Shown here: one piece after another, positions 43,423 through 56,090 of the stretch
Layout of the letters: each line of letters opens with the position of its first letter
How positions within the stretch are numbered: position 1 is the stretch's first letter
Notes under the pieces: generated by a model
The model's database searches: none
The model's input: the letters and a program-made list of their open reading frames with translations, nothing else
Told to the model about the DNA's origin: nothing
Source: Monarcha castaneiventris obscurior
Lineage: Eukaryota; Chordata; Aves; Passeriformes; Monarchidae
Assembly (NCBI GenBank): GCA_026261815.1
Contig: JAMPIT010000269.1
Location: forward strand, 682,001-746,000
Direction of reading: 5' to 3'
Length of the DNA: 64,000 nucleotides
Made by a program: the position numbers and the translations under genes

Positions 43423-45109
43423 AGCTCCTCTCCCGCTCCCAAACCTCCTCCCATTCCCTCTTTCCCACTCAGAGGTACCCAGGGCTCCAGATCCAGGAGC
43501 TAAAGAGGAGCACCAGGTTCCTGAGGAGAGTTTGGGGAGGAAAAGCCAGGAGGAAGGATGGAGAAAGCCCCGGCAGCACTCGGGATGCCCACGGAGTGTT
43601 TTCCATTGGGATTTACACCCAATTTCCCCTCTGGATGGAAATCTCACAGAAACAACACCATGGGAAGGGCTGGGGAGAGGCTGAGCTGACCCAATCCAAA
43701 TCCCATCCCAAATCCGTGGTCTCATCCCTGCGGGAAGGCGTGGGCAGGGTTCGGTTGGGGGTTTTGGAGGTTTGCTCCGGTTTTTCGGAGCGTTTGTTTT
43801 TCCCTTTTCCCTCGGCTTGGCAGGATTTCAATCCTCCTCACCTCAATAAAAGCCGCGCGTCAGGCTCCGGGTTTTTTGCTGGAATGACCTTTTCCACACG
43901 CACAAAACCCCAAGCTTTCCTCGCGTTCGGAGGGGGAGAGACTAAAGCTGGGTTTGATGAAAAACAAAGCCTGCGACGCCACGGGTGAGATCCCTCTCTG
44001 CTGGAAAAATGGGAATTGCGGGGGGTTTTGACTCCGTGGAATTACACCGGGATAATTTGCATTAACACCGGGATATCTGTGTGGGATGGGACGGAAAAAC
44101 TCCTGAGATCCCCCTCAGTGCCCCCAGGATCTTCAGAGCCATCCCAGGACCACGTTGGGAGGATATTTGGGATATTCCAGCCTGAATCCAGGAGAACACA
44201 ACCTGCCTGTTTTCCATCCCCACCTCCCAATCTCCGCGGGGCAGCCTGGGGATAAATCATCCCTGCTGGAATCCATGGAAGCTCCTCGCGTCCTCGTGCC
44301 TCCTCCTCGTTCATTAGCACATTGTTGAGGTTCATTAATGGAGTGTAAAACTGTAATTAAAAATAATCCCCCTTTTTTTTGAAGGGAAAAAAAAACGAGG
44401 ACGTGGAGGGAGGGGAAATAAACCCGGAGCCTGAATGGGCTTTAATTGCAGCTGTGGGAACACCACGGCAAAACAATTTGCTGGGTTTGTTTTTCCTCCT
44501 GCAGGGATGAGCCAGGAAAAGCCGGGGAAGAGCCCAGCCCCGGGAAGAAGGCTGCAAACATCCCCATCCCGACTGGAATCCGTCTTTTCCCAACAATCCC
44601 AGGCCTGGCTGCTCCCTGCTCAGGAGCGGAGCGGGGTTGGGGTTTCCCTGATTTATCTCCCGGGGCGAGGGTTTCATTTCAAGCCGGAGGATGCTCCAAG
44701 CAAAGCCAGGCCGCTGCCAGCCTTAATTGGGCCGTATTTCAATCCCAGTTCATCTGTTCCATGTGGATTCCTCGTCCTGGCTCCATAAAGTTTTATTAAG
44801 TGATATATCAAGGAATACACACGGAGAGGCTCGGCCCTGCTCACAGGTTGGGGAGAGGAGGGAGGTGGCGGTGCCTGACTCTGCTCCGGGGCACGCCGAG
44901 GATTCTTCCTGCCGAATTCCAGCGGGAAGCGCTGGGAATGTCATCCCAAGGGGAAAAACATCATCAGGAGTGGGATTTACATAAACAGGGGAGGACCAGG
45001 GTGAGTCCATGGGCAACGTGGAGCTCTCACTAGATTTTTGGTGGCTGCTTAGATGTTGTTTGTGGATAATTCAGGATTTTGGGGATTCCAAGGCTGGAGG
45101 AGGAGCGGG
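43423..45109. other. Intergenic, nothing firmly recognised
   Basis: I see no array or transposon. 44285-44380 is AT-rich with repeated 'ttcattaatg'/'ttcattagc' words and could be regulatory. Confidence 0.4.
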
Positions 45110-45390
45110 ATGTCCTGGGATGATGGGAGATGGGAGGATTGAGGTGTCCTGATGGGAGCCTGGAGAATCGGGATATCCTGGGATAATGGGAGCCAGGAGA
45201 ATCGGGATATCCTGGGATAATGGGAGCCAGGAGAATCGGGATATCCTGGGATAATGGGAGGCAGGAGAATCGGGATATCCTGGGATAATGGGAGCCAGGA
45301 AAATCAGGATATCCTGGGATAATGGGAGCCAGGAGAATCGGGATATCCTGGGATAATGGGAGCCAGGAGAATCGGGATATCCCAGGATGA
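45110..45390. repeat. 34-bp minisatellite, about 7-8 copies
   Basis: The unit is 'gccaggagaatcgggatatc' plus 'ctgggataatggga'. Central copies are nearly perfect. Each has a GATATC palindrome. Confidence 0.96.
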
Positions 45391-47509
45391 CACCATCACA
45401 CAGGAGCCAGGGATTCTCCTTTCCTGGCCGCTCCCTGCCCTCCACGTGCTTTTTCCACGACTTTTCCCTGCTCTGCTCTTCCCTGCTCTCCGCCAGCCGA
45501 GGTTATTTTGGAAAGCCATGGAATTACCCTGTGTTTTCCAGGCTCAGCCGCGTGTCCCGCGGATGCTCCGGTGCCGGCAGCGGATAACGGGCCAGGTTTA
45601 AGCTGATTACTGCCAGAGATAAAGGATCCCCCTGAATCTCCGCTCACTTTTGTGAGAGGAAAAGGAAACAAGAAATTATAGAAAAAAGAAGAAACCACCC
45701 TTTGAAAGGGCTGCGCCTCCCCCCGATTCCCATTCCGGATTAGGATATCGGATGTGAGGCAGGAGATCCGCCAGGCCCCGGCTTCCAGGGCTGCTGTTTG
45801 ATATTCCAGGCTGGCACTGGATCGTTCCTGAAGAGCCGCCTCGGTGTCCTTGAGGAGAGCTCTGTGAAATGCCGGATCCGCGGCCTCTCCACACGGAGAG
45901 GGAGGAGCAGCAGGGCCGGGAATGCCGCTCCAGAGGGGCTTTTTCAGGGACAAGGAGGGGATGGGAGAGGCTGGAGGGATAAAACCCAGCGGAGCTGGAG
46001 TGGCTGCAGGGCAGAGCAGGGAGAAAAGGGGCCTGAGGACCAGGAGGTGATGGAAAAGTGGCCTGGAGACCAGGAGGTGACAATTCCTTTGTGAAAAGAA
46101 GGAGGAGAAATGAATTTGGTGCTTCACGCCAGGTTCAAAAACTCATCAAGGTTCAAGAACTCCTCGAGAGCCTCGTGCAGCAGCATCCAGAGCGGCTGGA
46201 GGTTGGAAATTCAGGATTCCCGTGCTGGAAGCGTGGGAAGGAGGGAACAGAAGGCTCCACCAAGCCCCGGCACCATCGGGATGATCCCAAAGGCTCCCAA
46301 CGCTCCTCCGGGGAAGCTTCGGTGTTGTCACTGCAGCCACCGTGGAGAGATCTTGGCTCACATTAATGGCCCTTGATTTAACTCGAGTTCACGTTAGATC
46401 TCCGTGTTGATTGCTGGAGTTAATTACCGAGTTAATTACCAGCTAATCGCTTTGTTGCTAATGGCTGTGACGGGTTTTTGGCAGGGCTGTCAGGAGGGTC
46501 TCCTGGGCAGGATCCTTGGGAAGGAACCGGAGACGCTGAAGGAGAACGATTCCAATATTCTTTTCCTTTGATGAACAGTAAATTATCCCAGTATCTCCCA
46601 CTCTTGTGCTCGCTCATTATCCATGGATAATTAGGAGTGAAGAGCTGCCGATAGGGGACCGCGGAAATTTGATTTTTGATGTCACAGATTGGGGTTTGTC
46701 CCTCATCTCCTGCTTCCCGTCTTTCCCTGCATTCCCAGCCCCTCTGCACCTCCACAGGTGCCATCCCAAAGCCTCTGCATCCTGTTTTGGGAGAATTCCA
46801 GGGCTTCTCAGGCCCTGTGGAAAATCGGCCGTGATTTCCCGGGAGTGGCTCTGCCCTTTGCCCGTGGATTCTGTTCCCTCCTCCTGGAAATCCTCGAGCA
46901 CCTCCCTCTCCCGTGGCAAACTGGGATAAACTGTGCCTGAGCATGGCCAAGAGCCCGCCTGGATTGGGCTGGGGATTCCCAGGCAGCAGCTGGAGCTGAG
47001 GGAAGGAAGAGCTGGAGATGATCAGGAAACGAATGAAGGAGCAGCGTGGGGTCCCTCAGCCCCAAAGCCAAGGCAGGTGACACTTTTGGAACATGGACAG
47101 CGGCTTTGGAGCCCTCAGAGCCCCCTTTTTCCATGTCCCAGCAGCATTCCTGAGGTTGGCAAACTCCCCACGATCCGCTGGGATTGGTGAAATTCCCGTC
47201 CTCGCAGCTCCCGGCTCCAAGCAGAACTGTGCTGGGAAGAGCCGAGCCAAGGCTTTGTCACCTCCCTCAGCAGATGGATGGGAGCGTTCCAGGGAGCCGA
47301 GACAGCTCCCGCCTGGAAGCTCTTCCCAGCCCTTCCCAGCTCCCGGAGCTCCTGCTGAGCCAGAGATAAACCAGGGACAGGGAGAGGCTCCAGGAGAACG
47401 CACGGCACGAGCTCAGGGATGAAACATCCCTGAGAAAAATCCGTGTGACAGCCACATCCAGAGTGTCACAGGGGCTTGGGCTGCGTCCTGCTCCTGCTGG
47501 GAGATTGGA
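45391..47509. other. Intergenic, with one TAATTA cluster
   Basis: No exon or transposon was recognised. At 46415-46450 'ggagttaattaccgagttaa' continues 'ttaccagctaatcgc', a 12-bp tandem with two TAATTA homeodomain cores. Confidence 0.4.
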
Positions 47510-47870
47510 GAATCCCAAAATCCCACAACGGTTTGGGATGGAGGGACCCTAAAGCAGGGAAAACTTCCAGTATCCCAGCTTATTCCAACCTGGCCTTGGA
47601 CACTTCCAGGGATCCAGGGGCAGCCACAGCTCCTCTGGGAATTCCAGCCCAGCCCTTCACCACCCTCACAGCCAGGAATTCCTTCCCAATATCCCATCTA
47701 AATCTCCCCTTTCCCAGTGGGAAGCCATTCCCTGTGTCCTGTCCCTCCATCCTTTATCCCCAGTCCCTCTCCAGCTCTCCTGGAGCCCCTTTAGGCCCTG
47801 GAGGGGGCTCTGAGCTCTCCCTGGATCCTTCTCCTCTCCAGGGGAGCATTCCCAGCTCTCCCAGCTTTTG
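47510..47870 (-). mobile_element. CR1 LINE 3' tail
   Basis: Reverse-complement tail of about 360 bp: 'cctggccttggacacttcca', 'ggcagccacagctcctctgg', 'cccctttcccagtgggaagc', 'tctccagctctcctggagcc'. Very similar to 19636-19990. Confidence 0.9.
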
Positions 47871-49343
47871 CAGGCACCCTTCAGTCCCTCGGCAGAGCTC
47901 TCTCTCTCTCCTGGCAGCGCTCCCTGCCTCGGCAAAGCTGCTCCCAGCCCCTCCTTATCAACGAGGTGCACGCGCCGCCACCTCGGGGGAAAACCTGGGA
48001 TCTGAGGGAGGCAGAGGGAAACCTCCCAGTCCTGGAATCCCTGCCAGCCTGGGAGGTGTCGGAGTGACGGGAGGTGGATGGCAGGATTTGCTTTCCTTTC
48101 CTGGAGCATGATGCGGGAGTGAGATCCCAGTCTGGAGCTGATCCCATGGAGAAGGCGGCCAAAGCCTGGGAGAATCCCGGTGCCAGGGCGGCTGCAGCTG
48201 CTTTGGAGAGGTAAATCCCTTCCCAAACAGCTCTGGAACGGGGTGGGATGCGGGGTGAGGGATTTCCATGCTGCTTTTTTCCAGAACTCGCTGAATTCCC
48301 TGCGCTGGAGCACGAGAACCTCTTCCCCAATCCCCCTGACCCCTTGAAATTCCCCACTGGAGCTGCCAAGCCCAGGAGGGACAAATTCCATGCTGGGATG
48401 ATGGAGAGGCAGGAAAACCCTTCCAGAACCACCAGTGAGGGGTGGGAATTCACATCCCAGACGAGGTGGAAGCCTCAAAACGCTCCAAAAATTGGAGCAG
48501 GAGGAGCTGGGCCGTGCTGGGCTCGGATTTATCCAGCCCCAGATCCCGGCAGGATGGATAACCCGAGGCTCTGGAGCAGCCCCTGACCCCGTCCACATGA
48601 GTAATTCCATGGATTTCTGTCGTCTGTATGCGTCGGGAAATAACGATCTGGGAATCGATAAACACTCACAACCACACCCCACAAACACAACGAGCTCATC
48701 CCCATCCCTAAACACCAAGAAAACTCATCCAGAACCCGCTCCAGCTTTTTGTGAGTATCCCAAAATTCAGCTTTCCTGGAAATCCGGTGCAGGGGCAGAT
48801 CCTGACACCTGAAAATTCCTTTTTTTTTTCCCCCCTCCTTCCAGCTTCTTTCCAGGCTGCTGCAGGATTGGAGCTGAATGGATGCAGCTGCAATCAGCCC
48901 GCGGTGAATGATGCTCCAAATTGCAGCTCCCGGGATGCCGGGGGAAGAGCGGAGCCGGGAGCAGGTGACGGTGTTTGAATGTCACTTAAAGTTCATTTTC
49001 ATTATTTTAATTGTCACCGGGAAAATCTCCCCATCCAGGGCTGATTATGCTGGGAGAGAAAATCAGGATTTAAATCCCAATCAGTCGGAGCTGGAGGTGC
49101 TGCTGCAGCGGAGACAGCGGGGCCTGAGCTGTGCTTAAAGCAAGGGATTGCTGATCCCGGGAAAGGCTCCAGGAGCCTTGGGAATGGGTGGGATTAGCAC
49201 AGGGATGAAGCCAAAACTTCGGGATGAGCTTTTCCAAGGGTCGGGAACCATGGACAGCTCCTTCCCTGCTCCTGCTGCCGCCGCGTCCTCGTTCTGCGCA
49301 GGGAGAAGGGGCAGGATTTGGGGGGCCCAGGGGGCAGCGGGGC
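47871..49343. other. Intergenic, nothing recognised
   Basis: Unique sequence. 48590-48720 departs from the usual wording ('gtctgtatgcgtcgggaaat', 'aacactcacaaccacacccc') and might be constrained. Confidence 0.4.
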
Positions 49344-49508
49344 CTTATCAGCTGGAGTTATCAGCTGGAATTATCAGCTGGAATTATCAGATGGAATTGT
49401 CAACTGGAATTATCAGGTGGAATTATCAGATGGAATTGTCAACTGGAATTATCAGTTGGAATTATCAGCTGGAATTGTCAACTGGAATTATCAGCTGGAA
49501 TTATAAGA
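49344..49508. repeat. 13-bp minisatellite, about 12-13 copies
   Basis: Units of 'ttatcagctggaa' and variants 'ttatcagatggaa', 'ttgtcaactggaa'. A three-unit order (ttatcag.tgg, ttatcagatgg, ttgtcaactgg) partly repeats. It ends 94 bp before a CR1 tail. Confidence 0.95.
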
Positions 49509-49601
49509 TGGAATTCCAGCCCCCAGCTTCACAGCCACCAATAGCAGAAGGACCTAGAGCTGCTGGGGCAAATCCAGAGGAAAACACGGAGCTGCTCTGA
49601 G

Positions 49602-49983
49602 GGCTGGAGCGCAGCTGGGAGAGCTGGGAATGTTCTCCTGGAGAAGGGAAATTCCAAGGAGAGCTCAGAGCCTCTTCCAGGGCCTAAAGAGGCTCCAAGA
49701 GATCTGGAGAGGGATTTGGGACCAGGGATGGAGGGACAGGACACAGGGAATGGCTTCTACTGGGAAAGGGGAGATTTAGATGGGGTTTTGGGAAGGAATT
49801 CCTGGCTGTGAGGGCGGGGAGGGGCTGGGCTGGAATTCCCAGAGAAGTTGTGGCTGCTCCTGGATCCCTGGAAGTGCCCAAGGCCAGGCTGGGATATCCC
49901 AGTCTCATGGAAGGTGTCGGGGTTGGAACTGGATGGGATTTAAACCTCTCCCACCCCAAACCATTCCAGGATTTTGGGATTCC
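49602..49983 (+). mobile_element. CR1 LINE 3' tail
   Basis: About 380 bp: 'gggagagctgggaatgttct', 'gaggctccaagagatctgga', 'gaattcccagaga.gttgtgg', ending 'ccccaaaccattccaggatt'. It is among the longest CR1 copies in the window and still lacks ORF2. Confidence 0.9.
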
Positions 49984-52908
49984 ACCAGGCAGAGCCAGAT
50001 CCGGCTCCTTTAATGCCCACAATTAAAGGGGAAGGGAAATAAAAAGCTGCTTCCTAAAGGGCTGCAAAGTGGAAGCTCCTTCCAAACAAACCAATTTTCA
50101 GGGAGACGGAGCCGGTGGGATCCGGCAATAATTTAATAACCAGCTCGGGAAAACAACAATGAATTTCAGAGCATCGGGGTGGGATTTTTGTTTCGTTTTT
50201 TGTGGTGGTGTTTTTGTTTTTTTTTTCCAAGAGAGAAACATCGACTCCACGGGGAAATAAATGGAATAAACGCAGCCCGATCTGCACAAACATTTGTTTT
50301 GTTATCTCTGGAAAATCAATAAACACGGGGCAATTATGGCCTCGATGAATCCCCCAGCTTCGGATTCTCTCTCCAGGCTTCCTGCTCGATGGGAATTCAT
50401 TACATTTCCCTTCCTTCATCCTGATAAATTCCTGGCTTCTTCCCCCTTTTCCAAGCCCGAGTCGTGTTTTTTCCTTGAAATGTTTCATTTCTCTTTCCCG
50501 TGGCATTGTGGAGGGAGAGGGAACCTCCCCTCAGCTCCCATCTAATGCAATTAAAGGTAATTTAATTGCTGGGCAGGCTCAGATTGGTCTGGAATTCCAG
50601 CAGCAAATAAATCAGAATAAAAAGCTCGGCCTGACATGGATCTTCCTGGTTTCCAGCTCAAATCTCCCAGTTTGGGTTTCAGCAGCTCGGCCAAGCTGGG
50701 CTTTACTAAAACCAGGCCTAGTCCTTCTCTCGCCGTTGATTTTGGAGCCGTCTGGATCAGATCCAGGGAGCAGGAGCATCCCAAATTCTCCTCCGCTCCC
50801 ACTCCTGCCTGCAGGACCTTTGGAATACTCAAACCTTTGGGATACTCTTCCCTATTTTCTGTCTGAGTATTTCCCTTCCCTGTCCCAAAATCGGGGAATT
50901 CCCCACGGAGAAAGCAACAGCCCCAAAGCACAGAAATAAATGGGGGCAATTATCACCAATTATCACCCTGGGGGTGCCCAATTATGGATTTTTAGCAGGG
51001 AAAAGCGCTGCCTGTTCATTCCAGCGGCGGAGGAACTGAAAACACGTTCCCAGCCCATTGGAAAAGGAAAAGCCTCTCCGGGAATTCTGCCATGAGCTGG
51101 AGATTTTACCTCTTACCACAAAATCTGTCATTTTCACACCAGATTTTTGTTCCGCTTTTTTCCCCGTTTTTTTTTTTTTATTATTTTTAGGCTAAGACCT
51201 TCCCATGGAAACCTCTTTGGAAACGTGGCTTTTCCAACCTCCTGATGGGGTTCGGAGGAGCCTCGGGAGCACCAGGAGACAGCCAGGACTGCTCAGGGGG
51301 CTGGAATTTATTTGGGATGCTCAGGAAGCTTGGAAGGATCCTGTGTTCCCTTGGAGCAGATCCTGAACCCCCGGCTGTCCCCTCCTGCCAGTGGAGATCC
51401 AGAAGGTCCCCTCTGATCCCCCTTTTTTTCCAGCATCTCCTCCCCCCGGACACGCTCCGAGCAAACCGTGATGGAGCTTCCAGGCTCCAGCAATCAGGGG
51501 AAGGAAAATTAAATTAAAAAGTAAATTAAAAAAAAGAGCAATCCTGGAACCAGGGAACGTTTCCCACTCTCGCTGAGGTTTTGGAGTCTCTCCCTCGCCA
51601 CTTCCCCCAGGGATTGCTGCTTTTTCCCTGTAATTAGCAGCGAAGTGTGAGCGCTGCGAGGAGCCAAGAGTCTCCCTCGGATCCCACTCGGGCTTTTCCC
51701 CCTGTTTTTTCCCGGTGTTTTCTTCTCACCACACTCAATTAAATCCAGACCCGCTGCCAACAAATCCCTCGGAGCAGCCAAAGCCTCCCCAGGCGGGCTC
51801 TGGATCCTCTCCCGGCTCCGGAGCCCCCGGGGTGTCCCCATCACTGCCCCCGGGAAAGGAACAACTCTGCTGGATCCCATCGTCCTGGGGGTCTTTTCCA
51901 GCCTTGATGATTCCACGTTTTTGGGAAAGAACAACTGGCAGGAGCGGCTTTAACCATTTTTAATTCCTTTTTCCATTTGCCCCTTTTTTCCTTCTTATTT
52001 AAAACAATTCAATTTCCAGTTTGGAATTTCGAAGCGAAAGATCATTTCAGAAAGAATACATTCTAGAAAGAATAAATGTCACAATTCATAAGCTTTATAA
52101 AATTCATTTAAATTTTTAATATTTTTTAGAACAGCTTTTTTAACTTTTAACTTTGCCACCAGGACAAACCAAGAAGCTTTATCCTCTCCAACCCTCGTGC
52201 TGGCGCCATGGAATCCTTTTCCTTGGCCAAGCTGGGAATGCCGAGGCTCAGGGAGATTTTGGGGAGCCTTTCCGACTTTTCCTTGGCATTTTTTTGGCTG
52301 CCAAACTCCTCCACTGTGGACAGAACTCTGTGAATAAAACATGAAGCAGAAAGCAAATCCTTCCTGGCACCTGGATCCTTCCCTTCCCAGGGCAATCCCG
52401 AGGTTTTAATTGCTTGATTTACTGGCGGAGTCACTCTGCCAGCAGTGATAAATAAAGTTAATTAATATCGGGAAACCCCCGCCAGAGGCTGGGAATTACC
52501 AGGGAACAGCGGGATGAGATTTGGTGGGGAAGAGCCCAATTCCCTCTCCTCCCTTTTGTTATCCATCATCCTTTATTTGTTTGGCTCCTGGAAAGAGTTG
52601 GGCTCCAATTCCTGCTTGTTTTCCTTCTCTTTTTTCCCTCCCTCCTTCCCCAAGGACCCGGAGCGTTAATCAGGGAAGACTTTCTGAGATTAAATGGAAA
52701 TGATGGGATTTTCTCCTGGAGAAAGGAAATCTGGTGCCAAACGTGGAGTGGGAACATCCTGGGGTGCCAAAAGGCGGGAGGAAAACAGGGAATGATTGAT
52801 TCCAACAGGACAAAATCCACGGGGGTAAAACAGGGAATTATTGATTCCAGCAGGACAGAGTCCCTTATCCAGCAGATTTCAGCTTTTCCTTGAATGTTTT
52901 CCTTGGGA
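49984..52908. other. Intergenic, nothing recognised
   Basis: About 2.9 kb. AT-rich parts are at 50530-50580 and 51955-52145. No exon or repeat array was seen. Confidence 0.45.
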
Positions 52909-53290
52909 TGAAGTTACGAGTCCTCCACAGATCCAGGAAATTTCTTGGGATGGTTTTCACGCTGGATTTCGCCAAGGAAGGGCTTGGAACAACCTGGGGT
53001 AGTGGGAGGTGTCCCTGTCCATGGAATGAGGTGGGACGGGATGAACTTTGAGGTTTTGGGGATTTAACAGTGGGTTTTTAGCCCAAAGAAAATTTGGGAT
53101 GGAAATGTCCTGGGTGGCATGAAGTTATGAGTCCTCCACAAATCCAGGACATTTCTTTGGATGGTTTTCACATTGGATTTAACCAAGGAATGTCTTGGAG
53201 CAACCTGGGATAGTGGGAGATGTCCCTGTCCACGGGATGAGATGAATTTTAAGGTCCTTCCAAGCCAAACCATTCCATGATTCCATGGTT
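52909..53290 (+). mobile_element. Two related CR1-type tail fragments in tandem
   Basis: 52909-53045 and 53118-53275 share 'atgagtcctccacaaatcca', 'ttggatggttttcacattgg', 'cttggagcaacctgggatag', 'gagatgtccctgtccacggg'. The second ends 'caagccaaaccattccatga', the CR1 terminus. Head-to-tail copies separated by about 70 bp suggest a local duplication. Confidence 0.78.
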
Positions 53291-55050
53291 GATCCTGGGT
53301 CTTTCCTGAGGTCGGTACAAACCCCAGCGGCTCCCCCGGTGCCAAATCTCCTCACGTTTTCCTGGAGCAGGATTTGGCCCTGGATTTTTGCTGAATTCCC
53401 ACAGATTTTTCCCAGTTTTCCGAGCGTTTCCTCCAGGGAAGAGCTTCCTGCACGTTCCCCCTGCAGCGCCTCGGAAATGTGCTCCAACATCTGCCAGCCT
53501 GACTCCTCCAGAGCCATTTGGGATAATTTGTGTGCTCTGGAATGACACGGGATTCCTTGGCGAGATGGAAACTTCTCCCTGGATCGTTGGGAAGGGACAA
53601 GGAGGGGGCTGGAATCTCAATTTTATATCCCGAATCCATTCCTGGCTGCGGGGTGGGAATGAACCTCCCTCCCTGCTGGAATTAGTGCCCCATTTATCCT
53701 TCTAAATGATTCCTAAATGATTCCTAAGTGAAGTCCTGAGGAAAAGGAGGATTTGGGATTGTCTCATGTGCAAGGAGCTGTTTTTATCCCTAATTGGGAC
53801 CGAGACGCCCGAACCAACACTTCATTATTTACTCTTCCCTGCCTATGGAAAAAAATCTGGGAGCAACAAGACCCTGCCTAAACTGTGCCATGAAAAGCTG
53901 GATTTTAATCCCAGTTTTTCCAGGGAGGAGCTGAGCCCCTTCCTTTTGTCCCTGGGCTCATCCCAGCTCTTCCCTCCAGCACATTCCAGGGAAGAGCGGG
54001 GTTTGTGGGATCTTCTGTCCCCTCGTTGTGCCTGGGCTGTCCCCGCTCTGACACGGAGAGAATTTTCCCATCTTTCCCCTTTTTCCATCCCTTCCCAACA
54101 CGGAACCGTGAAGGACAAGGAGCTGCAGCACCTGGAGTCGGAACAGGTCGGGTTTCAGAGCAGAATTGGTTGAAATTGCCCAAATTTGTCATTTTTAAGG
54201 CCAGAAGTTGCCGCTTCCCACGCTGAACCTGACATTTTGCCTAATGACAGCCATGGAAATTCACCCAGGAATTCCCAGCTGGCCGGGGATGGAGCGAGGC
54301 TGTTGTTAAATCAACGCCTGACCTTTGGAAATGGATCCCAGGATTAATGACCAGGTCAGGTTTCATTTCAACCGGAGCTTGGTTGGTTTCATTTTCCAGA
54401 CATCCAGACTGGGCACTGCTCCTTTTGCTTTAAAATCCACCAAAACTGATCCAGGTATCCCAGAATCCCTCACCTGGCAGAGTTTTCCCTACGAGGAATT
54501 GAGCTGAGCTTTCCCCACCCCATACTTTTATAAAATAAATAGATGCAATCCTATAAAGCCGTGATTTCATTTGACAGAATTCCCAGAGCTTCACTCTGAG
54601 GCCAGGAGTTCGAACATCCCAAAGCAGGGCCTGGAAGAGAATCCCAAAGAATGGTTGGAAATGGATTTCAGGGAGATTAAAATCCAGCGTGGTCTGGAGC
54701 TGCCGAGAGCCTTTTCGGGGCCGTGGAGTGAGGATTGTTGGGAACAGGGATGAGCTTTGCTTTGGAAAATCAGGTTTTGTGGTGGTTAACGATGGAATTT
54801 CCGTCCCTCCCAGCCTCTGCACCGTTTCTCATCTCCTGATTCCCTGGACAAGGATCCAAAGCCCTTTTCCAAAGGGGAAGGAGCCACTTTGGGGATTAGG
54901 AGCAGGACTGGGGTCCGTGGATGGTTGGAGGCTCATTCCCGGTGTGTGGGACTGGGAAAAGGAGAATTGGCTGCTCTTCCCAGGGGATGCCAAACCCTGG
55001 CTGGGGTTGGCAGGGAGGGGAGAAGGGGCTCAGCCTCTGTTCCTGCAGCT
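53291..55050. other. Intergenic, nothing recognised
   Basis: No exon with family resemblance and no array. Confidence 0.45.
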
Positions 55051-55618
55051 CTGGCCCCTGGGAAAGGCTGGAGAGAATGGATCCTCTTCCCTTGGAAAAG
55101 GCTGGAGAAAATGGACCCTGGTCCCTTGGAAAAGGCCGGAGAGAATGGATCCTGGTCCCCTGGAAAAGGATGGAGAGAATGGATCCTGGTCCCCTGGAAA
55201 AGGATGGAGAGAATGGATCCTGGTCCCCTGGAAAAGGAAGGAGAGAATGGATCCTCTTCCCTTGGGAAAGGCTGGAGAAAATGGACCCTGGTCCCTTGGA
55301 AAAGGAAGGAGAGAATGGATCCTGGTCCCCTGGAAAAGGAAGGAGAGAATGGATCCTGTTCCCTTGGAAAAGGAAGGAGAGAATGGATCCTGATCCCTTG
55401 GAAAAGGCCGGAGAGAATGGATCCTGTTCCGTTGGAAAAGGACGGAGAGAATGGATCCTGTTCCGTTGGAAAAGGATGGAGAGAATGGATCCTGTTCCGT
55501 TGGAAAAGGATGGAGAGAATGGATCCTGTTCTGTTGGAAAAGGATGGAGAGAATGGATCCTGTTCCCTTGGAAAAGGCCGGAGAGAATGGATCCTGGTCC
55601 CTTGGGAAAGGCTGGATT
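55051..55618. repeat. 34-bp minisatellite, about 16-17 copies
   Basis: The unit is 'gaaaaggatggagagaatgg' plus 'atcctggtcccctg'. Variants (ggtcccctt, gttcccttg, gttccgttg; aaggaagg, aaggccgg, aaggctgg) are grouped, with gttccgttg units clustered at 55410-55540. It has no stop on either strand in any frame (102-bp, 34-codon cycle), giving Trp/Lys/Arg- and Phe/Ser/Pro-rich pseudo-ORFs. Confidence 0.96.
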
Positions 55619-55696
55619 GGAAATCCCTTTGGGTTGTGCTGCTCCAGCTCCGGGATCCTGGCACAGGAAGGAGCTGGAGCTGTTGGAGTGAGGGAT

Positions 55697-56090
55697 CCGA
55701 GGGATGGAGCAGCTCTGGAGCCAGGCTGGGAGAGCTGGGAATGTTCTCCTGGAGAAGAGAAGAATCCAGGGAAACCTTGGAGCCCCTTCCAGAGCCTAAA
55801 GGGGCTCCAGGAGAGCTGGAGAGGGACTGGGGACAAGGGCTGGAGGGACAGGACACAGGGAATGGCTTCCCACTGGGAAAGGGGAGATTTGGGTGGGATA
55901 CTGGGAAGGAATTCCTGGCTGTGAGGGTGGGGAGGGGCTGGGCTGGAATTCCCAGAGGAGCTGTGGCTGCCCCTGGATCCCTGGCAGTGCCCAAGGCCGG
56001 GTTGGAGCAGCCTGGGATCATGGAAGGTGCCCATGGCAGGGGTGGGATGCGATGATTTGATCCCTCCCAGCCCATTCCACCCCGGAATTC
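55697..56090 (+). mobile_element. CR1 LINE 3' tail
   Basis: About 390 bp: 'gagagctgggaatgttctcc', 'ttccagagcctaaaggggct', 'ccagaggagctgtggctgcc', ending 'cagcccattccaccccgg'. It starts about 80 bp after the 34-bp array. Confidence 0.9.

Noticed and set aside
54889..56075. 388-codon plus-strand and 380-codon minus-strand open frames
   Set aside because: They span the 34-bp array and a CR1 tail; translation shows only the repeat and the CR1 3' untranslated tail.
15188..56090. CR1 copies as active LINEs
   Set aside because: All are 3' tails of at most about 390 bp with no endonuclease or reverse-transcriptase sequence.
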